Origin: Deltaproteobacteria bacterium RBG_16_54_11
GTDB taxonomy: Bacteria; Desulfobacterota; B13-G15; RBG-16-54-18
Direction of reading: 5' to 3'
DNA: 6,115 nucleotides
Assembly: GCA_001797905.1 (NCBI GenBank)
Contig: MGQS01000091.1
Span: forward strand, 2,471 to 8,585
The position numbers and the translations under genes are program-made. This document shows positions 1 to 6,115 of the stretch, piece by piece; position 1 is the first letter of the stretch; each line of letters opens with the position of its first letter. The notes under the pieces are model-generated. The model ran no database searches, was not told where the DNA came from, and saw only the letters and a program-made list of their open reading frames with translations.

Positions 1-46
1 GCAGTGATGCTCAAAGGACCTGCGTGGTTATCGATGAGGTAAGAAC

Positions 47-715
47 CTATCCCTTATTGTACTCCTCCCTGATCGCCTTCATATCCTCCCACACATCCCT
101 CTTGAACTGAGGGTTTCGCAGGAGAAAGGCGGGGTGGTAGGTGGGCATGAGCCGGGCGCCCTGGTATGCGTAGAATCGGCCCCTGAGGATGGAGATCCGC
201 TCCTCGGTCTCCAGCAGGGTCTGGGCGGCGAAGGTCCCCAGGGCGCAGATGATCCTGGGCCTGATGGTCTCCAGCTGCCTGCGGAGAAAGGGAAGGCAGG
301 TGCGGATCTCGTCGGGTTGGGGGTTGCGGTTGCCGGGAGGGCGGCATTTCACGATGTTGGCGATGTAGACCTCCTCCCTCGTGAGGTCTATGGCCTCGAT
401 GATGCGGGTGAGGAGCTCACCTGCCCTGCCGACAAAGGGCCTGCCCTGCAGATCCTCTTCCCTGCCGGGCGCCTCTCCCACAAAGACGAGGCGTGCCTGG
501 GGATTCCCCTCGCCGAAGACCACGCTCTGTCTTTCCTCATGGAGCCGGCACCTGGTGCACTCTCCCATTTCGCTTCTTATTGCCTCGAGGGTGAGCAGGG
601 GCCTTGCCTCCTGGCGGGATAAGAGTGTACGGATCCCCAACCCCTTCTGATATCTCAGATGCGCCTTTATTTGGGCGACGATCTCCCCCAATGCTCGATG
701 GGTATCTTCTTTCAT
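47..715 (-). CDS. Family 4 (type 4) uracil-DNA glycosylase, [4Fe-4S]-containing
   Basis: Removes uracil from DNA, which arises by cytosine deamination or dUTP misincorporation, leaving an abasic site for base excision repair in the cytoplasm. Seen in the 222-residue product: motif 1 GEAPGREED at 80-88; the pocket segment GRPFVGRAGELL at 91-102; motif 2 TYHPAFLLRNP at 192-202, with the active-site histidine at 194. Four cysteines at 53, 56, 124 and 140 have the C-X2-C...C-X15-C pattern that holds the 4Fe-4S cluster in this family. The first ~45 residues precede the glycosylase domain and are not recognisable; many bacterial members have such an extension. The ATG at 715 is preceded by AAAGGGG about 12 bases upstream, a weak but usable ribosome site. 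A good minus-strand promoter lies about 120 bases upstream. The KRRIH insert of the UdgX subgroup is absent, so a classical family 4 enzyme is preferred. No terminator is visible at its 3' end before the window edge. Confidence 0.95.
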   Translation of the reverse strand: MKEDTHRALGEIVAQIKAHLRYQKGLGIRTLLSRQEARPLLTLEAIRSEMGECTRCRLHEERQSVVFGEGNPQARLVFVGEAPGREEDLQGRPFVGRAGELLTRIIEAIDLTREEVYIANIVKCRPPGNRNPQPDEIRTCLPFLRRQLETIRPRIICALGTFAAQTLLETEERISILRGRFYAYQGARLMPTYHPAFLLRNPQFKRDVWEDMKAIREEYNKG

Positions 716-834
716 CGACAGAGAGCCCCTTTCGCAAATGGTTATCCTTTCCCCCGGCAGAAGGGGAGGACCTGTTTCGGGGGGGATGTAACGCTACACT
801 GCTGATACACCTCTTAATTGCCTTGCAGCATAGG

Positions 835-863
835 ACCATATCCCTCTTTGCCCCTTATGTCAA
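835..863 (-). promoter_or_regulatory. Predicted sigma70-type promoter for the uracil-DNA glycosylase
   Basis: On the minus strand there is a perfect -35 box TTGACA (863-858), a 17-base spacer and a -10 box TATGGT (840-835), which matches TATAAT at four of six positions. Transcription would start near 828, giving a leader of about 113 bases before the ATG at 715. Both the box quality and the ideal spacing support it, but it was found by eye only. Confidence 0.55.
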
Positions 864-919
864 ACCGCTTTCTCGCAGGGTAGATTTGGAAGGATTTTTT
901 AACAATGGACACATTATCC

Positions 920-948
920 TTGACAAAACAGGGGTTCAATGGTACTCT
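920..948 (+). promoter_or_regulatory. Predicted sigma70-type promoter for the DUF4388 gene
   Basis: On the plus strand there is a perfect -35 box TTGACA (920-925), a 17-base spacer and a -10 box TACTCT (943-948), which matches TATAAT at three of six positions, including T1, A2 and T6. The 35 bases upstream are AT-rich (T-run at 895-900) and could act as an UP element. A start near 955 gives a leader of about 75 bases before the GTG at 1029. A second -10-like box, TATACT at 973-978, has no good -35 partner. Confidence 0.5.
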
Positions 949-1028
949 CAGCGCACCTTGGCCTCAATGCCTTATACTGAGCGTCCTTGCGACTATAACG
1001 CAGAGAAGCCCCTGTTAGGCGGGAGATC

Positions 1029-2396
1029 GTGGACATAAGACAAGGACAAGATATTCAGATCTTGCGATCTTCCGACTTTCCCGACTCTCCATTCTTTGAG
1101 CACCTTTCCCACGGGACAAAGTTCTTCCACAACAAGGAGTATGAGATGGCCATCGGGGAGTGGCAGGAGGCCGCCAAGCTGCGCCCTGATTTTGCAGGGA
1201 TGACGGCGTTATCGCACGCGGCCTCCTTTCGGAGCACGCTTGATGATGTCCCCTTGTTGGGTCTCTTGTACGTCCTCTTCTCGAATGCCCACACCGGGGT
1301 TGCCGCCGTTCGCAGCGAAGACGCGCACAAAGAGGTCTTTCTCAAGGAGGGATGGATCGTCTTCGCCCGTACCTCAAAGTCCGAAGAGCGGCTCGGCAAT
1401 TTTTTACTCCGCAAGGGCTTGTTTACTTCATCCAATCTGGACGAGATCGTGGCACAGGCTCAGGAGAGCGATAAAAAGCTCGGCACATTCTTGGTGAAGG
1501 GCGGTTTGTTCAGCGAGAAGGAGCTTATCGAGTTGTTGGATTTTCAGGTCAAGGAGATCCTCTTTGACCTCTTTTCCTGGAAGGCCGGGGACTTTTCCTT
1601 TGCCGAACAGGCGGTGGAAGAAGAGGATGTGGTGGTGAGTTACACGCCCCTGGACATAGCCCTGCTTGCCGCCAGGAATGGGCTCGATTTCGCCACCTTC
1701 AGGAGGATGATCCCCAACAATAAGATCATCTTCCGCATCCCCCCTTACATAGAGAGGGACAAAGCAAGGGTCATCGTGGAGTTGGATGCCAATGAAGGGT
1801 TCATCTTTTCGTTGATCGACGGCAAGAGGAATATCGACCAATTGATCAAGTTCAGCGGCGATGACGAGATCTTCGTCATTAATATCCTCTATCGTCTCGT
1901 ATTGATGGGTTTGATTAAAAAATCGCGGGATATCGGCACCTATGAGGATACGGAATATAGAGAGGTCAGCAGATTTTTGAGGACCTTTCTGGAGGTCTTC
2001 AGGTTGATAATGGATGCCTTGAAAAGGGAGTTGGGCGCCAGGGCCAAAGGCGTGGTGGACAAGGCCCTTGATCAATTGGCAGTGGACTACGGCAAGCTAT
2101 TCCAAGGGGTAGCGATGAACAAGGATCTGCCTCCGGACGAAAACAAGATCCTCAAGAATATCTCCCTCTACTATCCCGATCCTGCTGATCGGTTGATTTT
2201 CATCGATGGGTTCTATGCGATGATAAGAAATATATTACAGGAGATGGTCGCTATTCTGGGGATGCCCCTGACGAAACGGTTGATCGCGGAGATCGGCAGG
2301 ATTAGATGGGACATCTATCGGTTTTACACCGATTCACCCATGAAGAAAAAGGTGCTGGAGGTCTTTGATAAGATCGTAGCCCAGTATCCCAAGTGA
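1029..2396 (+). CDS. TPR and DUF4388 (PATAN-like) domain protein, probable adaptor/scaffold
   Basis: Function is not established; proteins with this domain are generally cytoplasmic adaptors near signalling, motility or polarity genes. The 455-residue product shows these parts in order. A single TPR-like helix pair lies at about 24-56, including EYEMAIGEWQEAAKLRPD. A DUF4388-type region follows at about 66-215: LLGLLYVLFSNAHTGVAAV, then EVFLKEGWIVFA, then two tandem copies of LG-x-FL-x3-GLF-x4-L-x-E-x4-Q (121-145 and 150-173), then ILFDLFSWKAGDFSFAE. A winged-helix-like segment sits at about 246-298 (ending LYRLVLMGLIKKS), and an unassigned helical tail at about 305-455. There is no signal peptide or membrane segment. 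The start is GTG: an in-frame stop at 996-998 leaves no earlier start codon, and GGGAG at 1021-1025 is a close ribosome site (3 bases). The next ATG, codon 40, would cut the TPR. A small membrane protein follows after 30 bases, probably in the same transcript. Confidence 0.82.
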   Translation: MDIRQGQDIQILRSSDFPDSPFFEHLSHGTKFFHNKEYEMAIGEWQEAAKLRPDFAGMTALSHAASFRSTLDDVPLLGLLYVLFSNAHTGVAAVRSEDAHKEVFLKEGWIVFARTSKSEERLGNFLLRKGLFTSSNLDEIVAQAQESDKKLGTFLVKGGLFSEKELIELLDFQVKEILFDLFSWKAGDFSFAEQAVEEEDVVVSYTPLDIALLAARNGLDFATFRRMIPNNKIIFRIPPYIERDKARVIVELDANEGFIFSLIDGKRNIDQLIKFSGDDEIFVINILYRLVLMGLIKKSRDIGTYEDTEYREVSRFLRTFLEVFRLIMDALKRELGARAKGVVDKALDQLAVDYGKLFQGVAMNKDLPPDENKILKNISLYYPDPADRLIFIDGFYAMIRNILQEMVAILGMPLTKRLIAEIGRIRWDIYRFYTDSPMKKKVLEVFDKIVAQYPK

Positions 2397-2426
2397 TACT
2401 ATCAAAAACGGAAAGGGGATCGCTCT

Positions 2427-2720
2427 ATGTTGATACCCATGGAAATGACGGAATTGGTCCTTTCGCTCTGTTTGATGTTGGCCGTCTACTTGATTATTAT
2501 CATCGTCTTCTTTTTTGCACGGAGGAAATACAAGGGCGGATTGATTGAGACGGTGATTAATTTGGTGATCTGCACCGTCGGCTTTCTCTTCGTGGCAGAC
2601 CTCTCGCTGTTTTTGGGCTATCAGTATGGCCTCAGTCTGGCCTTCACCATCAATGTGGTTTTCAAGATCGTCGCCATGGTCTTTCTCTCGGTGGGGGGCA
2701 TGAAGTTCTTTGTAAAATGA
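2427..2720 (+). CDS. Small three-helix membrane protein, unknown function
   Basis: I do not recognise this 97-residue protein. It has three strongly hydrophobic segments at about 9-30 (rich in L, I and F), 39-62 and 67-92. The basic loop ARRKYK at 31-36 and the lysines at 93 and 97 predict, by the positive-inside rule, an outside N-terminus and an inside C-terminus. There is no cleavable signal peptide, no catalytic motif and no lipobox; the only charges within the helices are few. The ATG at 2427 follows AAAGGGG (2412-2418) by 8 bases, a good ribosome site; a second in-frame ATG at codon 5 (2439) is possible. It lies 30 bases after the DUF4388 gene on the same strand, so co-transcription and a functional link are likely but inferred. 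A hairpin with a downstream T-run follows it. The hydrophobic pattern and the ribosome site argue that it is a real gene. Confidence 0.72.
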   Translation: MLIPMEMTELVLSLCLMLAVYLIIIIVFFFARRKYKGGLIETVINLVICTVGFLFVADLSLFLGYQYGLSLAFTINVVFKIVAMVFLSVGGMKFFVK

Positions 2721-2722
2721 GG

Positions 2723-2784
2723 TTTCCTCCGGAAGGATGCTAGTCCGTCGGAGGGGATGGCTGTTGGCTAACCCTTGGTTTTTT
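2723..2784 (+). terminator. Hairpin followed by T-run; possible terminator or attenuator
   Basis: CCTCCG (2726-2731) pairs with CGGAGG (2749-2754). The stem can extend outward by two G-T pairs and one T-A pair (2723-2725 with 2755-2757), and an inner GGA/TCC stem closes a six-base loop. The T-run (six T at 2779-2784) starts 21 bases after the stem, too far for a classical terminator. A small AACC-CTT-GGTT hairpin (2770-2780) sits directly on the T-run but is weak. Its position right after the membrane-protein stop codon, in the largest gap on the plus-strand side, suggests partial termination. Confidence 0.35.
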
Positions 2785-2845
2785 GCCTGCCATTTTCTTC
2801 CCAAAAAAGATGACGAAAGGGTGAGAGCGCTATCCTGAGGTCGCT

Positions 2846-4201
2846 ATGAATCCCGCAATATTCAGAGAGTATGACATCAGGGGTGTAGTAGACAGGGACC
2901 TCACGAAGGAGACGGTCCGCGAACTCGGCAGGGGTTTTGGCAGCTACTTCGCCCGGCACGGCATCAAAGGGATCGCCGTGGGCAGGGATTGCCGCCCGAG
3001 TTCCGATCCCTTCTTCGACGCCCTGCTGGAAGGATTGTTGGCCAGCGGCATGGAGGTCATGGACGTAGGGATCTGCCCGACCCCTCTGCTCTACTTTTCC
3101 ATCGTGCACCTGAAGCAGGAAGGGGGCGTCATGATCACCGGCAGTCACAACCCTCCGGAGTTCAATGGCTTCAAGGTCTGCATAGGGAAGGATGCCATTT
3201 ACGGAGCAGAGATTCAGCGCGTACGTGAGATCGTTGAGAAGAGGGATTACATCCGGGGGAAAGGCGGTCTCACTCGGCACGATATCGTCCCGGACTATCG
3301 CAACTACATCCTTGCGAACATCCGGGTGGACAGAGTGATCAAGGTAGCAATCGATGCCGGCAACGGGACCGGAGGTGCCGTTGCCGTGCCCATCATGCGC
3401 GAGCTGGGCTGTCAGGTGGAAGCGCTGTACTGCGAGATGGACGGCAGGTTTCCCCATCATCACCCCGACCCCACGGTGGAAAAGAACCTCCGAGACCTTA
3501 TGACCATTGTTCAGAAAACAGGGGCGGATCTCGGGATAGGATATGACGGCGATGCCGATCGTATCGGGGTCATCGATGAGGCGGGCAGGATTATCTGGGG
3601 TGACAAACTGATGATCATCTTCGCCCGCGATATCATCAAGGAACGGGGAGGTGGGACGTTCATCGGGGAGGTTAAGTGCTCGCAGACCCTCTATGATGAG
3701 ATCGAGCGGCTTGGGGGAAGGGCCATTATGTGGAAGACCGGTCACTCCCTGATCAAGGACAAGATGAAAAAGGAGAAGGCCTTGCTGGCCGGAGAGATGA
3801 GCGGTCACCTGTTCTTCGCCGATCGTTATTTCGGCTTCGACGACGCCATCTATGCCTCCTGCCGCCTCTTGGAGATCATGGGCAGGAGCGGCAAGAAGGT
3901 CTCGGAGCTCTTGGAGGGGATCCCCCGGACCTATGCCACGCCGGAGATCAGGGTGGATTGTCCCGATGATATCAAGTTTAAGATCGTGGAGCGGGCGACG
4001 GAACACTTCCGCCGGGGATATCCTGTCATCGAGATTGACGGCATGCGGGTCCAGTTTCCCGACGGCTGGGGACTGCTGCGGGCATCCAACACTCAGCCGG
4101 CCGTGGTCCTCAGGTTTGAGGCCGCATCTGAAGAGAGACTGGAGGAGATCAGGGGCATGATCGAGGCACAGGTGCGGGAGCTGATGCAGGGGGCCCGATA
4201 A
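2846..4201 (+). CDS. algC: Phosphomannomutase/phosphoglucomutase (AlgC-like)
   Basis: Interconverts the 6- and 1-phosphates of mannose and glucose through a phosphoserine enzyme, supplying precursors of GDP-mannose and UDP-glucose for exopolysaccharide, LPS and similar glycans in the cytoplasm. The 451-residue product is close to the length of Pseudomonas AlgC (463) and has all four alpha-D-phosphohexomutase domains. The phosphoserine loop TGSHNPPEFNGFK is at 98-110 (Ser100). The metal loop DGDADR is at 234-239, the sugar-specificity loop GEMSGH at 316-321, and the phosphate-binding loop RASNTQP at 412-418. GEMSGH and the GFDDAIY segment after it fit the dual-specificity PMM/PGM subgroup better than GlmM or eukaryote-type PGM. 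The ATG at 2846 has TGAGG (2836-2840) five bases upstream, and the product begins directly with the conserved FREYDIRG. The nfo gene follows after 21 bases in the same frame. Substrate preference cannot be settled from sequence; manB is an equally fair name. Confidence 0.95.
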   Translation: MNPAIFREYDIRGVVDRDLTKETVRELGRGFGSYFARHGIKGIAVGRDCRPSSDPFFDALLEGLLASGMEVMDVGICPTPLLYFSIVHLKQEGGVMITGSHNPPEFNGFKVCIGKDAIYGAEIQRVREIVEKRDYIRGKGGLTRHDIVPDYRNYILANIRVDRVIKVAIDAGNGTGGAVAVPIMRELGCQVEALYCEMDGRFPHHHPDPTVEKNLRDLMTIVQKTGADLGIGYDGDADRIGVIDEAGRIIWGDKLMIIFARDIIKERGGGTFIGEVKCSQTLYDEIERLGGRAIMWKTGHSLIKDKMKKEKALLAGEMSGHLFFADRYFGFDDAIYASCRLLEIMGRSGKKVSELLEGIPRTYATPEIRVDCPDDIKFKIVERATEHFRRGYPVIEIDGMRVQFPDGWGLLRASNTQPAVVLRFEAASEERLEEIRGMIEAQVRELMQGAR

Positions 4202-4235
4202 GAGGGGGGCTATGCTAAGAGGATGCGGTCCTTAG
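4202..4235 (+). promoter_or_regulatory. Unusual translation start region of nfo with overlapping mini-ORF
   Basis: The nfo ATG (4223) has AGAGG directly abutting it at 4218-4222, with no spacer. A stronger purine run, GAGGGGGG (4202-4209), lies 13 bases upstream. It sits only 2 bases from another ATG at 4212, which opens a seven-residue frame (MLRGCGP) stopping at 4233-4235, inside nfo. No other nfo start is possible upstream, because the preceding frame has no start codon after the algC stop at 4199-4201. Translation of nfo may therefore depend on coupling to algC or to the mini-ORF. This is inference from spacing. Confidence 0.3.
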
Positions 4236-5077
4236 GGGCGCACATGTCCATCGCCGGCGGGGTCTCGCAAGCCCTGCGGCGGGGCCTGGAGATTGGGTGC
4301 GATGTCATCCAGCTTTTTACCAAAAACGCCATGCAGTGGCGCACCAAGCCCCTGACCGAGGATGATCGAGCGGCCTTTCAGCAGGCCCGGCAAGAGACGC
4401 AGGTCAGACCCGTAGCTGTCCACGACAGTTACCTCATTAACCTCGCCTCTCTCGATGAAAGGCTCTATGGGCGATCGCTGGAAGCCCTCCGGGAGGAGAT
4501 GCAGCGGACGGAATCGCTCGGCATCCCCTATCTGGTGATGCATCCGGGATCACCTCGGGGAGGCGGCGAGCAGCAGGGGATCGAACGTATCGCACGGGGT
4601 ATCAATCTCATACATCAGCAAGGGGCCGAGATGAAGGTCATGATCCTCATGGAGACCACCGCCGGCCAGGGTGCAACCCTCGGCAATCGCTTTGAACACT
4701 TTGCCCGAATCATCGAGCGGATCGAGGAGGATGAGAGGGTGGGGGTCTGTCTCGATACGTGTCATGTCTTCGCCGCGGGGTACGATATCAGCACGCCGCA
4801 GGGATACGAAACCACCCTGGAGGAGTTTCATCGCGTCATCGGCTTGGATCGCCTGAAGGTCATCCACCTGAACGACGCCAAGGCTGCTTCGGGCGCCAGG
4901 GTAGACCGCCATGAGCATATCGGGAAGGGGCACCTTGGTTTGGATGCCTTCCGTCGCTTGCTGCAGGACCCCCGTCTGGCGCACCTCCCTTTTATTTTGG
5001 AGACCCCCAAGGCGAAGACCGCCGGCGGTGAGGATTGGGATTGCGTAAACCTACGTACGCTGAGGGGGTTGTTGTAA
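4223..5077 (+). CDS. nfo: Endonuclease IV (AP endonuclease, TIM-barrel, three-zinc)
   Basis: Cuts DNA 5' of abasic sites and trims blocked 3' ends in base excision repair, acting after glycosylases such as the one encoded at the left of this window. The 284-residue product has the usual family length (E. coli Nfo is 285). All nine zinc ligands known from E. coli Nfo have counterparts here: His67 (VHDSY), His107 (VMHPGS), Glu144 (METTAG), Asp178 and His181 (LDTCHVFAAGYD), His215 (HLND), Asp228 and His230 (DRHEHIGKG) and Glu260 (LETPK). The N-terminal LGAHMSIAGG is also typical, which fixes the ATG at 4223 as the start; the next ATG (codon 8) would remove the conserved GAH. Its ribosome site is poorly placed (see the separate entry). 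It lies 21 bases after algC and 3 bases before the MidA-like gene, so it is probably the middle gene of an operon. Confidence 0.96.
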   Translation: MRSLGAHMSIAGGVSQALRRGLEIGCDVIQLFTKNAMQWRTKPLTEDDRAAFQQARQETQVRPVAVHDSYLINLASLDERLYGRSLEALREEMQRTESLGIPYLVMHPGSPRGGGEQQGIERIARGINLIHQQGAEMKVMILMETTAGQGATLGNRFEHFARIIERIEEDERVGVCLDTCHVFAAGYDISTPQGYETTLEEFHRVIGLDRLKVIHLNDAKAASGARVDRHEHIGKGHLGLDAFRRLLQDPRLAHLPFILETPKAKTAGGEDWDCVNLRTLRGLL

Positions 5078-5080
5078 GGC

Positions 5081-6115
5081 GTGGAAAGCGCGGCTATTTC
5101 AGAGAGTTTGCGGCAGATTATTGCGGAGGAGATCAGGACGAAGGGGCCTCTCCCCTTTGCCCGGTTTATGGAGATCTGCCTCTACCACCCTCAGTACGGC
5201 TACTATACCTCGGGGAGAGGCCGCAGGGGGCGCAAGGGGGACTATTACACCAGCCCCACCGTGCACCCCATCTTTGGGGCACTCATGGGCAAACAGCTGG
5301 CCCAGATGTGGCGGATCCTGGGAGCGGGCGCATTCGAGGCCGTGGAGATGGGAGGGGGCGAAGGATATCTCTGCATGGATATCCTTGGTTACCTGCAGCA
5401 AGAGGAACCGCAGTTCTACGATTGCCTCCGGTACCGCTTGGTGGAGATAAGCCCTGTCGTGATCGAAAGGCAGAAAAGGCTCCTTGCCCTTCATGAGGCG
5501 CGGGTGGCCTGGCGCCAACCCGATGAGATGACGGATCAGAAGATCAAGGGATGCTTCTTGTCCAATGAGCTCGTCGATGCCTTCCCCGTGCATCGGGTGG
5601 TGGTGGAAGCAGGGGCATTGTGGGAGGTCTATGTGGACCTGGATAAGGGGGGATTTAGGGAGGTGCGCAAAAATCCTTCCACGCCGGAGCTCATGGAATA
5701 CTTCAAACGTTTGGGCATCACCCTGGCCGAGGGCCAGCAAGCAGAGGTGAACCTGGAGGCCCTGAGATGGCTTCAGGGGGTGGCGCAAGGGCTTGAACAA
5801 GGCTTTGTGATTACCGTCGACTACGGGTATCCGGCAGAGGAGCTCTACAGCCCCCTTCGGCCAGCTGGGACCCTTCTTTGCTATCACGGACACAGGGTCC
5901 TTTCCGATCCCTATGCCTGCCCGGGCCTGCAGGATATGACCGCTCATGTGGACTTTACCTCCCTCATCATGCGAGGTGAGGGGTATGGGCTGCAGCTCAC
6001 CGGCTTAGTCCCCCAATACCGATTCCTCCTCGCCCTGGGGATCCTGGAACAGGTGGCTCGGGTAGGAGAGGGGAAGGAAGAAGGGGAGGCCCTGAACGAA
6101 CGCCTTACTATCAAG
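5081..6115 (+). CDS. MidA/NDUFAF7-family SAM-dependent methyltransferase, 3' end cut by window
   Basis: This frame is open from a GTG at 5081 to the window edge (345 codons, no stop), so perhaps 30-60 residues are missing. It matches the MidA/NDUFAF7 (DUF185, COG1565) family. The N-terminal signature LYHPQYGYYT is at 34-43 and GDYYTSPTVHPIFG at 53-66. The SAM-binding loop VEMGGGEGYL is at 88-97, followed by VEISP at 121-125. NELVDAFPVHRVV is at 162-174, DYGYP at 247-251, and HG at 269-270 leads into PGLQDMTAHVDF at 281-292. In animals NDUFAF7 methylates an arginine of a complex I subunit during assembly; the substrate of bacterial members is unknown. GTG is chosen because the nfo stop (5075-5077) is in the same frame just upstream and conserved sequence begins soon after; a TTG at 5108 is an alternative. 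Possible ribosome sites are AAGG (5076-5079, too close) and GAGGGGG (5062-5068, 12 bases away), suggesting coupling to nfo. Confidence 0.9.
   Translation, partial: MESAAISESLRQIIAEEIRTKGPLPFARFMEICLYHPQYGYYTSGRGRRGRKGDYYTSPTVHPIFGALMGKQLAQMWRILGAGAFEAVEMGGGEGYLCMDILGYLQQEEPQFYDCLRYRLVEISPVVIERQKRLLALHEARVAWRQPDEMTDQKIKGCFLSNELVDAFPVHRVVVEAGALWEVYVDLDKGGFREVRKNPSTPELMEYFKRLGITLAEGQQAEVNLEALRWLQGVAQGLEQGFVITVDYGYPAEELYSPLRPAGTLLCYHGHRVLSDPYACPGLQDMTAHVDFTSLIMRGEGYGLQLTGLVPQYRFLLALGILEQVARVGEGKEEGEALNERLTIK

Larger units (their letters stand above)
716..1028. other. Divergent intergenic region, no gene seen
   Basis: This 313-base stretch separates the glycosylase gene (minus) from the DUF4388 gene (plus). 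I see no credible coding region: open frames here have no recognisable protein or ribosome site and overlap the glycosylase gene. It holds two outward-facing promoters (listed separately) with about 56 bases between their -35 boxes. That gap includes an AT-rich patch with a T-run at 895-900, just upstream of the plus-strand -35. The part transcribed toward the glycosylase has only a weak hairpin (CCCC 751-754 with GGGG 763-766). No RNA gene or riboswitch was recognised. Confidence 0.7.

Noticed and set aside
1..46. Possible gene ends at the left edge: plus-strand frame AVMLKGPAWLSMR stopping at 40-42, or a minus-strand gene starting at a TTG near 14
   Set aside because: Too short to recognise; more than one frame is open, and none has supporting features. 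No hairpin is present that would mark the end of the glycosylase transcript.
749..768. Hairpin in the glycosylase leader (CCCC/GGGG) as a regulatory RNA or terminator
   Set aside because: Only 4-6 pairs with an 8-base loop, no T-run in either direction and no known riboswitch pattern.
947..981. Inverted pair CTCAG/CTGAG near the plus-strand promoter as a possible operator
   Set aside because: Only 5 bp with a 25-base gap and no extension; such pairs are expected by chance.
604..1038. A 144-codon plus-strand open frame covering the intergenic region
   Set aside because: It overlaps the glycosylase gene and the start of the DUF4388 gene, contains both predicted promoters, and its composition resembles no protein I recognise.
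1428..2075. A 215-codon minus-strand open frame
   Set aside because: It is a shadow of the DUF4388 gene and has no recognisable protein features.
2768..4006. A 412-codon open frame on the minus strand, antisense to algC
   Set aside because: It mirrors the codon structure of a certain gene in GC-rich DNA, has no recognisable domain or ribosome site, and covers a phosphohexomutase with all its motifs intact.
5099..5947. A 282-codon open frame on the minus strand
   Set aside because: It is antisense to the MidA/NDUFAF7 gene, which has all family signatures; the reverse frame shows no domain.

Overview
The window is ordinary chromosomal bacterial DNA of moderately high GC, densely coded. It shows no mobile element, CRISPR array, rRNA or tRNA. 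The combination of a DUF4388/PATAN-type protein, a family 4 uracil-DNA glycosylase, an AlgC-like phosphohexomutase and a MidA/NDUFAF7-type methyltransferase suggests a delta-proteobacterial lineage (Desulfobacterota or a relative). That placement is inferred from gene content only and is tentative.

Layout. At the left, a family 4 uracil-DNA glycosylase is encoded on the minus strand (47-715). A gene-free stretch of 313 bases (716-1028) holds two good sigma70-type promoters back to back, one per direction. Everything to the right is on the plus strand: a 455-residue TPR + DUF4388 protein (1029-2396), a 97-residue three-helix membrane protein (2427-2720), a hairpin and T-run that may end or attenuate that transcript, then a phosphomannomutase/phosphoglucomutase (2846-4201), endonuclease IV (4223-5077) and the first 345 codons of a MidA/NDUFAF7-family methyltransferase (5081 to the window edge). 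The last three are 21 and 3 bases apart and look co-transcribed.

How they may work together. The glycosylase removes uracil from DNA and leaves an abasic site; endonuclease IV cuts at abasic sites. The window therefore encodes two consecutive steps of base excision repair, but in separate divergent transcripts. The phosphohexomutase supplies mannose-1-phosphate or glucose-1-phosphate for surface polysaccharides and has no obvious link to repair. The DUF4388 protein and the small membrane protein form the least understood part: a probable scaffold or signalling adaptor next to a membrane protein of unknown function.

I found no convincing new system. The points most worth a second look are the DUF4388/membrane-protein pair, the divergent promoter region, and the unusual translation start of endonuclease IV.
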